DNA of 64,000 bases from NCBI GenBank assembly GCA_017303575.1, contig JAFLCL010000018.1:1-64000 (forward strand), written 5' to 3'. The stretch is from Deltaproteobacteria bacterium. GTDB lineage: Bacteria; Myxococcota_A; Polyangia; Polyangiales; Sandaracinaceae. Of the stretch, positions 18,138-25,947 are shown piece by piece. A program made the position numbers and the translations under genes. The notes below the pieces were generated by a model that saw nothing but the letters and a program-made list of their open reading frames with translations, searched no databases and was not told the DNA's origin. Position 1 is the first letter of the stretch, and every line of letters starts with the position of its first letter.

Positions 18138-18484
18138 GTTTGCCTGGGTCGAGGGACCTCTGGCCCCTCGAGCTCCCCGTCGTTCGATCGTCGATGACTC
18201 CTCCTCACTCCCGCTCCAGGGGTCTGCTGCGCAGACCCCGCCGCGTGGCGCCCCAACCAATCCTGCGACCGAGAGCGATTGTTTCTCGGTCTCTGAGTTT
18301 GCCTGGGTCGAGGGACCTCTGGCCCCTCGAGCTCCCCCGGGTTCTCCCGTGCTCGCTCACTCCGTGAGCTGCGCGCGTGTCCGATCGCCGGCTCGCCTCG
18401 TCGCTTCGCTCCTCGACTCGACTCCTGCTCCAGGGGGAGCTGCGCTCCCCCGCCGCAAGGCGCCCCCAGTTCTTTCTCGGTCCC
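18132..18484. repeat. Tandem pair of about 159-bp hairpin-bearing non-coding repeats
   Basis: A 47-bp perfect direct repeat occurs at 18132-18178 and 18291-18337. Each copy contains the stem TCGAGGG/CCCTCGA (18149-18171 in copy 1). Further on, each unit has a block ending TGGCGCCCC or AGGCGCCCC, with a second hairpin: GGGGTCTGC-TGC-GCAGACCCC (18219-18239) in unit 1 and GGGGGAGC-TGC-GCTCCCCC (18433-18451) in unit 2. Both units end with a TTTCTCGGTC-TCTGA or -CCTGA box. The stems differ in sequence but stay paired around the same TGC loop. The region fills the gap between the convergent rmlD and molybdenum hydroxylase genes. No ORF is supported here. Confidence 0.8.
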
Positions 18485-18489
18485 TGAAT

Positions 18490-20613
18490 TCAGCGCAGCG
18501 TCAGCGGAAGGCCTCGCTGTACGTGCCCCGTGAGCGCCAAGAGGGCGTTCGCGACGGCGGGCGCGACGCACGGAACCGCGAGCTCGCCTGCGCCCGTGGG
18601 ATCCGCATCGCTCTGGACGAGGACGGTCTCGATCGTCGGTGCCTCGCCGATTCGGAGCAGCGGGTAGTCGAGGAACGAGCGCACCTGCGCCTCGCCATCG
18701 ACGATCGGCACGCGGCCGTGGAGCGCCGCGGTGAGACCGAAGAGGACGCCGCCTTCCATCTGCTGCCGCACGAGATCGGGATGGATCACGGTGCCCACGT
18801 CGACGGCGACGACCACGTGGTGGACCCGGACGCGACCTTCCTCGATCGACACCTCCGCGATCTCCGCCACGAAGCTGTGGAAGCACGCGTGCACCGCAAC
18901 CCCGCGTGCCCTGCCGGGCGCGAGCGGACGCGCATTCATCGAGGCGTCCGCGCGATCGAGCACCGTGAGCAAGCGTGGCTGCTCGGCCAGCAGCCGACGC
19001 CGGATCGCGATCGGATCCGCGGACGCGCGATGCGCGAGCGCGTCGAGCGTGTGCTCCTTCACGAACGCCGTGTACGAGTGCGCCACCGATCGCCAGATGC
19101 CCGTGCGCACGGGCAGGCGAACGCCGCTCCAGTGCACGCGCTGCACGTCGAGGCCCGCGAGCGGATCGAGCAGGCCCTTCACCATCGGCTCGGCATACGT
19201 CGACGGGTCGGCCGATGGCGTGCCGACGGAGATCTCGAGCACGCGCGGCGAGCCATCCTCGCGGCCGACGGCGCGGACCTTCGCGAAGGCGGCGTCGCGG
19301 AACGTGTCGAAGCGGAGGTCGTCGTCGCGTGTCCACACCAGCTGGATCGCGGCGTCCGTCTGCATCGCGCGCGCGACGTGCGCAGCCTCGCGGATCTCGT
19401 CGCCCTCGGCACGACGCCCGAAGCCGCCACCGAGGTGCGTGACCTCGAGCGTCACGGCCTCGGCGTCGAGCTCGAGGACGGAAGCCACCTCATCGCGGTG
19501 CGCGATCGGGTTCTGCGTCGGCGCCCACACTCGCGCGCGACCCGCCGTGCGGTCGAACGCGATCGTGCAGCTCAGCGGCTCCATCGCTGCGTGCGCGAGG
19601 TAGGGGAACGAGAACGCGAGATCGACGGCGTGCTCGCCCTCTCCCGCCGCATCGTGCGCGTCCGGCACGGAGACATCCAGGCCCGTGTGCTCCCGACGAT
19701 CCGCGGCCTCGCGCAGCGCGTGCTCGATCGACGCGTCATCCAGCCCGGCGTGCACCGACCGCGTGAACGAAGGCGCGAGCGCGTCGCGCCCGCGGATCGC
19801 TGCCCAGGTGCTCGTCGCGATCACGGCCCACGCGCCGAGCGCTTCGATTGCGATCACCTCGATCACGCCGGCCACGGCACGCGCAGCCTCGTCGTTCACG
19901 CGCTCGATGCGTGCACCGTTCGGCGGTCGCGCGAGCACCGCGTAGCGCTGCCCGGGCACGCGAACGTCGAGGCCGAATCTCGCGCGGCCGCGGACCTTGT
20001 CGGGCACGTCGACGCGCGCAACGCCGACGCCCACGAGGCGACGCGGTCCCGCCCGGAACACGGGCGTCGATGGCGCGTCGATCGACATCGCATCGGCCAC
20101 GAGCTCGCGAAACGGGAGAGACCGAGAGCGATCGTGCGTCACGATCGATCCGGGCTCGGTGTCGAGCTCGTCGATCGGCAGGCTCCATCGCGCTGCGGCC
20201 GCGAGCAGCAGCACCTGCCTCAGCGTGGCGCCTGCCTCTCGAAGTGGTGCGTGGGTCGAGCGCACGCTCGCGCTGGCCATCGTCGCCATCTCGCCGAAGC
20301 GCGGATCGATCGGCGCTTGCTCGACACGCACGCGATCGAAGCCGACGTCGAGCTCCTCGGCGACGATCATCGCGAGGCCCGTGCGGACGCCCTGCCCCAT
20401 CTCGCTCTTGGGGACCCAGATCGTGACGAGGCCGTCGCCATCGATCGCCACGAACGCGCTGGGCGAGAGCATCCCTTCGCGCTCGATCGCCTCCCCGACG
20501 CGCGGACGCGACAGACGTCGGTACGCCACCACGCCGAGGCCACACGCAGCGAGGGCGGCCCCGCCGAGGCGAAGCAGCTCGCGGCGTCCGAGCTTCTCGA
20601 TCGAGGGGCGCAT
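18490..20613 (-). CDS. Molybdenum hydroxylase large subunit (IorB-like, xanthine dehydrogenase family)
   Basis: 707 residues of the molybdopterin-binding subunit of two-subunit Mo hydroxylases such as isoquinoline 1-oxidoreductase. A Tat-type twin-Arg leader (GRRELLRLGGAALAA) precedes the mature part, so export to the periplasm or membrane is likely. Conserved pieces include KSEMGQGVRTGLAMIVAEEL, TQNPIAHRDEVA, THLGGGFGRRAEGD and, near the C-terminus, VVVAVDVGTVIHPDLVRQQMEGG followed by GAGELAVPCVAPAVANAL with the catalytic Glu region. The [2Fe-2S] subunit is encoded at 22483-22992 on the same strand, separated by mocA and an opposite-strand glycosyltransferase. The substrate is unknown, probably an aldehyde or N-heterocycle. 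Confidence 0.9.
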   Translation of the reverse strand: MRPSIEKLGRRELLRLGGAALAACGLGVVAYRRLSRPRVGEAIEREGMLSPSAFVAIDGDGLVTIWVPKSEMGQGVRTGLAMIVAEELDVGFDRVRVEQAPIDPRFGEMATMASASVRSTHAPLREAGATLRQVLLLAAAARWSLPIDELDTEPGSIVTHDRSRSLPFRELVADAMSIDAPSTPVFRAGPRRLVGVGVARVDVPDKVRGRARFGLDVRVPGQRYAVLARPPNGARIERVNDEAARAVAGVIEVIAIEALGAWAVIATSTWAAIRGRDALAPSFTRSVHAGLDDASIEHALREAADRREHTGLDVSVPDAHDAAGEGEHAVDLAFSFPYLAHAAMEPLSCTIAFDRTAGRARVWAPTQNPIAHRDEVASVLELDAEAVTLEVTHLGGGFGRRAEGDEIREAAHVARAMQTDAAIQLVWTRDDDLRFDTFRDAAFAKVRAVGREDGSPRVLEISVGTPSADPSTYAEPMVKGLLDPLAGLDVQRVHWSGVRLPVRTGIWRSVAHSYTAFVKEHTLDALAHRASADPIAIRRRLLAEQPRLLTVLDRADASMNARPLAPGRARGVAVHACFHSFVAEIAEVSIEEGRVRVHHVVVAVDVGTVIHPDLVRQQMEGGVLFGLTAALHGRVPIVDGEAQVRSFLDYPLLRIGEAPTIETVLVQSDADPTGAGELAVPCVAPAVANALLALTGHVQRGLPLTLR

Positions 20614-20693
20614 CGCGCGAATGTACCGCTGCGCGCGGCTCGTTCAGCGACCCTCGATCGTGAGCCGTCGGTGCTCCCGTGGTAGAGGCCGCC

Positions 20694-21914
20694 ATGCGCA
20701 TCGGCTACCTCGTCACCGAGTACCCGGCGGTGAGCCACACCTTCATTCGTCGCGAGATCCACGCGCTCGAGGCGATGGGCGTGGACGTGGTGCGCTACAC
20801 CGTCCGGAGGCAGCGCAGCGGTCCTCTGAAGGATCCCCTCGATCTCGCCGAGGCCGACAAGACCAGGGTGATCCTCGAGGTCGGCGCACGCGGTCTCGCG
20901 CTCGCGAGCTCGCGCGTCGGCGCGCGCGATCCGGCGCGCTTCGCGAAGGTGGCGCAGCACGCGAGCGCGATGGGTGCGCGATCGGAGCGCGGGCTCGCGT
21001 ACCACGGGGCCTACCTCGCGGAGGCGTGCGTGCTCCGAGAGTGGATGGAGGCCGATGGTGTCGAGCACCTCCACGCGCACTTCGGCACCAACTCGGCGAT
21101 GGTCGCGCTGCTCGCGCACGAGCTCGGCGGCCCTTCGTTCTCGTTCACCTGCCACGGCCCCGACGAGTTCGACAAGCCGCAGCTGATCCACCTCGGCGAC
21201 AAGGTGCGTGGCGCCTCGATGGTCGCGGCGGTCTCGAGCTTCGGTCGCAGTCAGCTCTATCGGTGGGCGCGCAAGCAAGACTGGTCGAAGATCGACGTCG
21301 TGCGTTGCGGCGTCGACGACGCGTACCTCACGCACGTCGCCACCCCTGTCCCTTCCACGCCTCGTGTCGTGTCGGTGGGTCGCCTGTCCGAACAGAAAGG
21401 ACAGATCCTCTTGGTGCGCGCGGTGGCGGCGCTGGTGAAGAGGGGGATCGCGATCGAGCTCGTGCTGGTGGGCGATGGGCCGATGCGCGCCGACATCGAG
21501 CAAGTGATCGCGGACGAGGGCATCGCCGGCTCGGTGCGCATCACGGGCTACGTGTCGGGCGACTCGGTGAAGAGAGAGATCCTCGAGGCGCGCGCGTTCG
21601 TCTTGCCGAGCTTCGCCGAAGGCCTGCCTGTCGCGATCATGGAGGCGCTCGCCCTCGCGCGCCCGGTGGTGAGCACCTACGTGGCCGGTATCCCGGAGCT
21701 GGTCGTCCCCGGTCGAACCGGATGGCTGGTGCCTGCAGGATCGATCGAGGCGCTCGTGCCCGCGATCGAGGCCGTGCTCGCCACCGATCCCGAGCGGCTC
21801 ACGGCGATGGGCAGGAACGGACAGGCCGCCGTGCGCGCACAGCACGACGTGCGTGTGTCCGCGGCCCAGTTGCGCGATCACTTCGCGAAGGCGATCGCGT
21901 CGGGCGCGCGCTGA
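20694..21914 (+). CDS. Glycosyltransferase family 4
   Basis: 406 residues with the GT-B fold. The N-terminal start is MRIGYLVTEYPAVSHTFIRREI, typical of colanic-acid type GT4 enzymes (WcaL-like). FSFTCHGPDEFD follows, then VSVGRLSEQKGQILLVRAV and the donor-site motif EGLPVAIMEALALARPVVST. The ATG at 20694 has AGAGG upstream. It stands alone on the plus strand between two parts of a molybdenum hydroxylase locus, and its 3' end overlaps the mocA-like gene by 37 bp. It probably works with the neighbouring polysaccharide genes. Confidence 0.88.
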   Translation: MRIGYLVTEYPAVSHTFIRREIHALEAMGVDVVRYTVRRQRSGPLKDPLDLAEADKTRVILEVGARGLALASSRVGARDPARFAKVAQHASAMGARSERGLAYHGAYLAEACVLREWMEADGVEHLHAHFGTNSAMVALLAHELGGPSFSFTCHGPDEFDKPQLIHLGDKVRGASMVAAVSSFGRSQLYRWARKQDWSKIDVVRCGVDDAYLTHVATPVPSTPRVVSVGRLSEQKGQILLVRAVAALVKRGIAIELVLVGDGPMRADIEQVIADEGIAGSVRITGYVSGDSVKREILEARAFVLPSFAEGLPVAIMEALALARPVVSTYVAGIPELVVPGRTGWLVPAGSIEALVPAIEAVLATDPERLTAMGRNGQAAVRAQHDVRVSAAQLRDHFAKAIASGAR

Positions 21915-22486
21915 TCACGCGAGGGCGTCGGGCCATCGAGGTCCTGGAGCACCCCGCCGTCGGCGACCTCGAGCGAGTCGAAGACGCCCACGCGCGAGAG
22001 CGCGTGCTTCAGGGTCACGCGGGTGTCCGCGCCCGTGAGGTCATGCGCAGCGCCAGCGCCGATCACGATCGGATGTCCGTGTCGCGATCCGAACCGCGGG
22101 CGAACGATGCATCGCGCGTCCATCGACGACGCGCGATCGATCAGTGCGCGGAGCGTCGAGGCGTGCACGTCGGGGTGATCGATCAAGGAGAGGACCAGGA
22201 GCCCGTCGACGCGGCCGAGCGACGCGAGGCCCGCGCGGACCGAGCCCAGCATCCCCAGCTCGGGCCGTGCGTTGGTCACGAGGGTGATGTCGGACCGGTC
22301 ACGAAGGTGACGACGGATCGCGCGCTCCCAGGGAGCCGCGAGCATGACGACGATGCGCTCGATGCCTGCCGCGCGCTGCGTCTCGATCGTCTGCTCGAGC
22401 CGCGTCGATGTCGCGTCGTGCGCGAACAGCGCCTTGCATCCGGCCGCGCGACGCGAGGCACCTGCTGCCAAGACGAGGCCGTTCAC
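21878..22486 (-). CDS. MocA-like molybdenum cofactor nucleotidyltransferase
   Basis: 202 residues from a GTG that overlaps the stop of the [2Fe-2S] subunit gene (GTGA). The start [19 protein letters not shown] is the MobA/MocA nucleotidyltransferase P-loop, though the usual Arg-xx-Gly-xx-Lys is somewhat altered. [22 protein letters not shown] replaces the common DQP segment (DHP here), and [14 protein letters not shown] is the family G-x-x-G-H-P motif. Members cytidylate molybdopterin for xanthine-dehydrogenase type enzymes. Its place next to the small subunit fits maturation of this hydroxylase. The last 12 codons are antisense to the 3' end of the GT4 gene. Confidence 0.82.
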   Translation of the reverse strand: MNGLVLAAGASRRAAGCKALFAHDATSTRLEQTIETQRAAGIERIVVMLAAPWERAIRRHLRDRSDITLVTNARPELGMLGSVRAGLASLGRVDGLLVLSLIDHPDVHASTLRALIDRASSMDARCIVRPRFGSRHGHPIVIGAGAAHDLTGADTRVTLKHALSRVGVFDSLEVADGGVLQDLDGPTPSRDQRAPDAIAFAK

Positions 22487-22992
22487 GGAGCGTCCTCGCT
22501 CGCGCCCCCGTCCGGCCTCTCTCGATCGTGCGCGCGGAGGAGGCGCGCGGCGTCGTGGATCGCTCGGCGGATCCGCGGATACGTTCCACAGCGGCACAGG
22601 TGCCCGTGCAGGGCGTGGTCGATGTCGGCGTCGGAAGGGTGCGGCTTGTCCCGCAGGAGAGCGACTGTCGCGACGATCTGGCCCGGCTGGCAGTAGCCGC
22701 ACTGCGGCACCTGCGCGTCGATCCACGCCTGTTGCACGGGGTGAAGCGTCGCGTCGTGCGCGAGGCCCGCGATCGTCGTGATCGCGCCGCGTACCTCGCT
22801 CGCGGGGAGCTGACAGGACCGAACGATCCGGCCGTCCATCAGCACAGCGCACGCGCCGCACTGGCCCACGCCACACCCGTACTTCGTGCCCGTGAGATCG
22901 AGCACGTCGCGCAGCACCCAGAGCAGCGGCATGTCGGGCTCGACGTCGACCACGTGCTCGCGACCATCCACCGTGAGGGCGATGCGTGTCAC
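22483..22992 (-). CDS. Molybdenum hydroxylase [2Fe-2S] small subunit (IorA-like)
   Basis: 169 residues with both iron-sulfur signatures. The plant-ferredoxin type motif [15 protein letters not shown] with a following Cys (SCQLP) is at about residues 40-60. The second cluster is CGYCQPGQI with CRCGTYPRI in the helical C-terminal domain. This is the electron-transfer subunit of IorAB/nicotinate dehydrogenase-type enzymes. It partners the large subunit at 18490-20613. No FAD subunit is present, so electrons likely go to a cytochrome or quinone-linked acceptor. It lies between an unrecognised gene (start 23992) and the mocA-like gene. Confidence 0.93.
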   Translation of the reverse strand: MTRIALTVDGREHVVDVEPDMPLLWVLRDVLDLTGTKYGCGVGQCGACAVLMDGRIVRSCQLPASEVRGAITTIAGLAHDATLHPVQQAWIDAQVPQCGYCQPGQIVATVALLRDKPHPSDADIDHALHGHLCRCGTYPRIRRAIHDAARLLRAHDRERPDGGASEDAP

Positions 22993-22999
22993 GCGTTGC

Positions 23000-23992
23000 T
23001 CAGCGCAGCTCGATCGCCAGCAGCTCGGAGGGCGAGTCGGGATCGTCGCGATCCGTCACCGCCCAGAAGCGTCCATCGCCCACATCGGATCGCTGCGGCG
23101 CGAGCCCCTCGGCCTTGCCCAGAAAGGGCGAGCCATCGAGCTCGCGCACGCGACCCCACCGTACGTCGCGTCCGTCGATCCCCATCGTGCCGAGCGCGAC
23201 ACCGAACACGACCCCATCGTCGATCGCGTTGGGCGAGGCCTCCGCGCCGGCGAGGAACGCGAGCCCATCGCGGCTGCGTGTCGCGTCGGTGAACGTGAGG
23301 CGCACGCCTTCGATCGAGCCGAGCTCGAACGGTGTGATGCGCTCGAGCGGAGGCAGAGGCGCGCCGTGGAGGAGATGGCCGAGGAGGGCCGCGAGCTCCA
23401 CGCTGCACGTCGCGTCGGTCGGCGTGCGCGTCTCGCTCGCCGCGCCGTTGCCGCGCTGGAAGAGGACGAGACGACCGTCGATCGCGACAGCGCCCTCGAG
23501 GTTCAGCTCGCTGCCTGCGAAGCTCACGTTCGCGCGCAGCGAGGCGTAGAGCTGCGGCGCGGGGAGGACACGCACGCGACCCTCGGGGTCGAGCAGCACC
23601 AGGCGCTCACGGATCGGGAGCGACCCCGAGCCAACGACGAGCGCGTGCTCGCGACCCTCGATCGCGAGGGTGGTGCAGGCCTCGAGATCGAGCTTCTGCT
23701 TCTTGTTGCCCAAGCGCTGCTCGAACACGCGACGCCCGCCCACCACGTGATCGAGGGCGATCGCGCGCACCCGAGGCTCGATCGGCTCGGGATCGATCAC
23801 CGCCAGGAACGACGTGTCGTCCTGCGCGACGACGAGGCGTGGTGCGCCGTCGAGCGTCATCCACGTGAGGCCGGACGCGGCGCGCACGTGCGCCGTGCGA
23901 TCGTGCGTCGGGTCGCCGCCGTCGGCATACCGCAGCGCGCGCCGGGAGGTGACGACGGGTCGAAGCGCGGGATCCTCGTGCGCCCGCAGCAC
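23000..23992 (-). CDS. Hypothetical protein, beta-propeller-like
   Basis: 330 residues, GTG start placed directly after the stop of the queuosine transporter gene. Rich in short beta-strands with repeated patterns such as [43 protein letters not shown] and [15 protein letters not shown], ending in [20 protein letters not shown]. This suggests a propeller of the SdiA-regulated/phytase-like sort, but no family was firmly recognised. There is no signal peptide. It is cotranscribed with the hydroxylase small subunit (7-bp gap); a functional link is not evident. Confidence 0.7.
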   Translation of the reverse strand: MLRAHEDPALRPVVTSRRALRYADGGDPTHDRTAHVRAASGLTWMTLDGAPRLVVAQDDTSFLAVIDPEPIEPRVRAIALDHVVGGRRVFEQRLGNKKQKLDLEACTTLAIEGREHALVVGSGSLPIRERLVLLDPEGRVRVLPAPQLYASLRANVSFAGSELNLEGAVAIDGRLVLFQRGNGAASETRTPTDATCSVELAALLGHLLHGAPLPPLERITPFELGSIEGVRLTFTDATRSRDGLAFLAGAEASPNAIDDGVVFGVALGTMGIDGRDVRWGRVRELDGSPFLGKAEGLAPQRSDVGDGRFWAVTDRDDPDSPSELLAIELR

Positions 23993-24697
23993 TCAGCCGT
24001 CCTTCGTCGACGCCGCGGGCTTGGCCTCATCGGGCTCATCGCCGTGCGGATGGGGATCGATGCCGAGACGACGCGTGATCACGTCGTGGGCGATGTAGCA
24101 GAGCGGTGTGAGCGCGATCGCGACCAGGATCTTGTAGAAGTACTGCGTCGCCGCGACGCTGGCGATCTCACCGAAGCCGCGGCTCCCGACCATGACGCCG
24201 AACGTGACGACCGCCGTGTCGACGATCTGGCTGATCAGCGTCGAGCCGATCGCACGCGCCCAGAGGTGCTTGCTCTCCGTGATGCGCTTGAACGTCGCGA
24301 ACGTGTGGATGTCGACGATCTGCGAGATGAGATACGCGGTGAGCGAGGCGAAGATCAGGCGCGGCGCCATGCCGAAGACGGCCTGGAACGAGTCTTCTGG
24401 GATGAACGTGCCCGGCGAAGGCGGAAGCACGCGCGCCATCGCGATGAGGAGGAACGCGAGCACGAGCATCGCCATCCCGACGCCGGTCATGAACCGCGCG
24501 CCCCGCTTGCCGTAGTACTCGTTGACGATGTCGGTGAGGATGAACGCGACGGGGAACGTCACCGTGCCCGCGGACATCTCGTAGCCCGCCATCACGAAGT
24601 ACTTGCCCGCGACGAGATCCGCGACGATCAGCGACGTGACGAAGACGCCGACGAGGGCCACGTAGATCTGCTCGCGGAGGTCCAGGGTGAACGGCAT
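23993..24697 (-). CDS. yhhQ: Queuosine precursor transporter (YhhQ/DUF165 family)
   Basis: 234 residues with six to seven membrane segments. The family hallmarks are visible: LIVADLVAGKYFVM, TFPVAFILTDIVNEYYGKRGAR, and helix 5-6 with LISQIVDIHTFATFKR. YhhQ imports queuosine precursors (preQ0/preQ1) across the inner membrane for tRNA modification. The ATG at 24697 is used because the upstream extension (to 24733) is basic and atypical. No preQ1 riboswitch was recognised upstream. Confidence 0.9.
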   Translation of the reverse strand: MPFTLDLREQIYVALVGVFVTSLIVADLVAGKYFVMAGYEMSAGTVTFPVAFILTDIVNEYYGKRGARFMTGVGMAMLVLAFLLIAMARVLPPSPGTFIPEDSFQAVFGMAPRLIFASLTAYLISQIVDIHTFATFKRITESKHLWARAIGSTLISQIVDTAVVTFGVMVGSRGFGEIASVAATQYFYKILVAIALTPLCYIAHDVITRRLGIDPHPHGDEPDEAKPAASTKDG

Positions 24698-24879
24698 CGG
24701 CCCGTGCCTATGAGAAAGCCGAGGTGACCGCAAGGTCCCTTCGAAGGTGGGACGCGAGGCGCGAGGTACGAGGTTGCCGGGCCTGGGCGCCGTGCGATGG
24801 TTGCGCGCCCCGCGAGCCCCTCGGATTTCCCGAAGGTTCCGCGCACGCCCTCACCGCCGAGGGGGCCGTCCGAGCGAAC
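24698..24879. promoter_or_regulatory. Divergent promoter region of yhhQ and the TerC-family gene
   Basis: 182 bp shared upstream region. It contains short GC-rich inverted pieces such as GTCCC/GGGAC, but no convincing promoter or riboswitch fold could be assigned by eye. Confidence 0.25.
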
Positions 24880-25935
24880 ATGCCCGAGATCAGCGAGACA
24901 ACCCTCTGGATCGGCTTCCTCGTCTTCCTCGTCACCGTGCTGACGGTCGACCTCTTGGTCTTCCATCGGAAGACGCGGGTCGTCTCGTTCAACGAGGCCG
25001 TGCTCTGGACGGTGGTGTGGGGCGTGTTCGCGGCGGGCTTCGCAGGTCTCTTGTACGTCATCCCGAACATGGGCCCGGCGCGCGCCCAGGAGTTCGTCAC
25101 GGGCTACGTGCTCGAGCAGGCGCTCTCCGTCGACAACCTGTTCGTGTTCGTCCTGATCTTCGCTGGGTTCTCGGTGCCTGCCGCGTACCAGCACCGTGTT
25201 CTCTTCTGGGGCATCCTCGGCGCGATCTTCCTGCGCGGCACCTTCATCCTCGCAGGCGCTGCGATCGTGCACCGCTTCGAGTGGGTGCTCTATCTCTTCG
25301 GTGCCTTCCTGCTCTTCACTGGCGCGCGCCTCTTCTTCAAGAAGGACGACGACGACGACGACGAGAAGATCGAGGACAGCCGCATCGTGAAGTTCGTGCG
25401 GCGCTTCCTCCCGGTGACGGCGGGCTATCGCAAGGAGCACTTCTTCGTGCGCGAGGGCGGCAAGTGGATGGCGACGCCGCTCTTCCTCGTCCTCATCGTG
25501 GTCGAGCTCTCCGACCTCATCTTCGCCGTCGACTCGATCCCCACCATCTTCGGCGTGACGACGCACGGTCTCATCGTGTTCACGTCGAACATGTTCGCCA
25601 TCCTCGGCCTGCGATCGGTCTACATCGTGCTCGAGCGCCTGCTCCCGATGTTCCGGTTCCTCGAGCGGGCCATCGCGATCATCCTCGTCTTCATCGGCAT
25701 CAAGATCCTGATCCGGATGGAGAGCTTCTTCGGGATCCCGGTGCCGCTCGGGATCCACATCGGCGAAGGCGTCTCGCTCGGCATCGTCATCGCGCTGCTC
25801 GTCGGATCCATCGTGCTCTCGCGTGTCTTCCCCGCGAAGGAAGAGCCCGGAGGCCACGAGAAGAAGGATGGGGAGAGCGCGGACGCCGACGCGACGAAAG
25901 ACACGAAGGACGAAGCTGGCACGAGCGGCAGCTGA
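24880..25935 (+). CDS. TerC/Alx-family integral membrane protein
   Basis: 351 residues with about nine membrane helices. Diagnostic TerC segments are VLEQALSVDNLFVFVLIFAGF and the mirrored LIVVELSDLIFAVDSIPTIFG, each with the buried acidic residue. A cytoplasmic loop of six Asp then Glu (about residues 160-170) and a charged, Gly-rich C-tail follow. The family includes Mn2+ exporters such as Alx and MeeF/MeeY and tellurium-resistance proteins. Export of Mn2+ or loading of exported metalloenzymes is the likely role. ATG at 24880 has no strong Shine-Dalgarno sequence. Confidence 0.92.
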   Translation: MPEISETTLWIGFLVFLVTVLTVDLLVFHRKTRVVSFNEAVLWTVVWGVFAAGFAGLLYVIPNMGPARAQEFVTGYVLEQALSVDNLFVFVLIFAGFSVPAAYQHRVLFWGILGAIFLRGTFILAGAAIVHRFEWVLYLFGAFLLFTGARLFFKKDDDDDDEKIEDSRIVKFVRRFLPVTAGYRKEHFFVREGGKWMATPLFLVLIVVELSDLIFAVDSIPTIFGVTTHGLIVFTSNMFAILGLRSVYIVLERLLPMFRFLERAIAIILVFIGIKILIRMESFFGIPVPLGIHIGEGVSLGIVIALLVGSIVLSRVFPAKEEPGGHEKKDGESADADATKDTKDEAGTSGS

Positions 25936-25947
25936 TCCGGGCGGCCC

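Noticed and set aside
24698-24879. A yybP-ykoY (Mn2+) riboswitch ahead of the TerC-family gene
   Set aside because: This class often precedes TerC/Alx genes, but the conserved internal loops were not found. A covariance-model scan would decide.
24628-25857. A minus-strand Asp/Glu-rich frame opposite the TerC-family gene
   Set aside because: Acidic low-complexity translation mirrors the TerC frame, whose membrane helices and motifs are clear.
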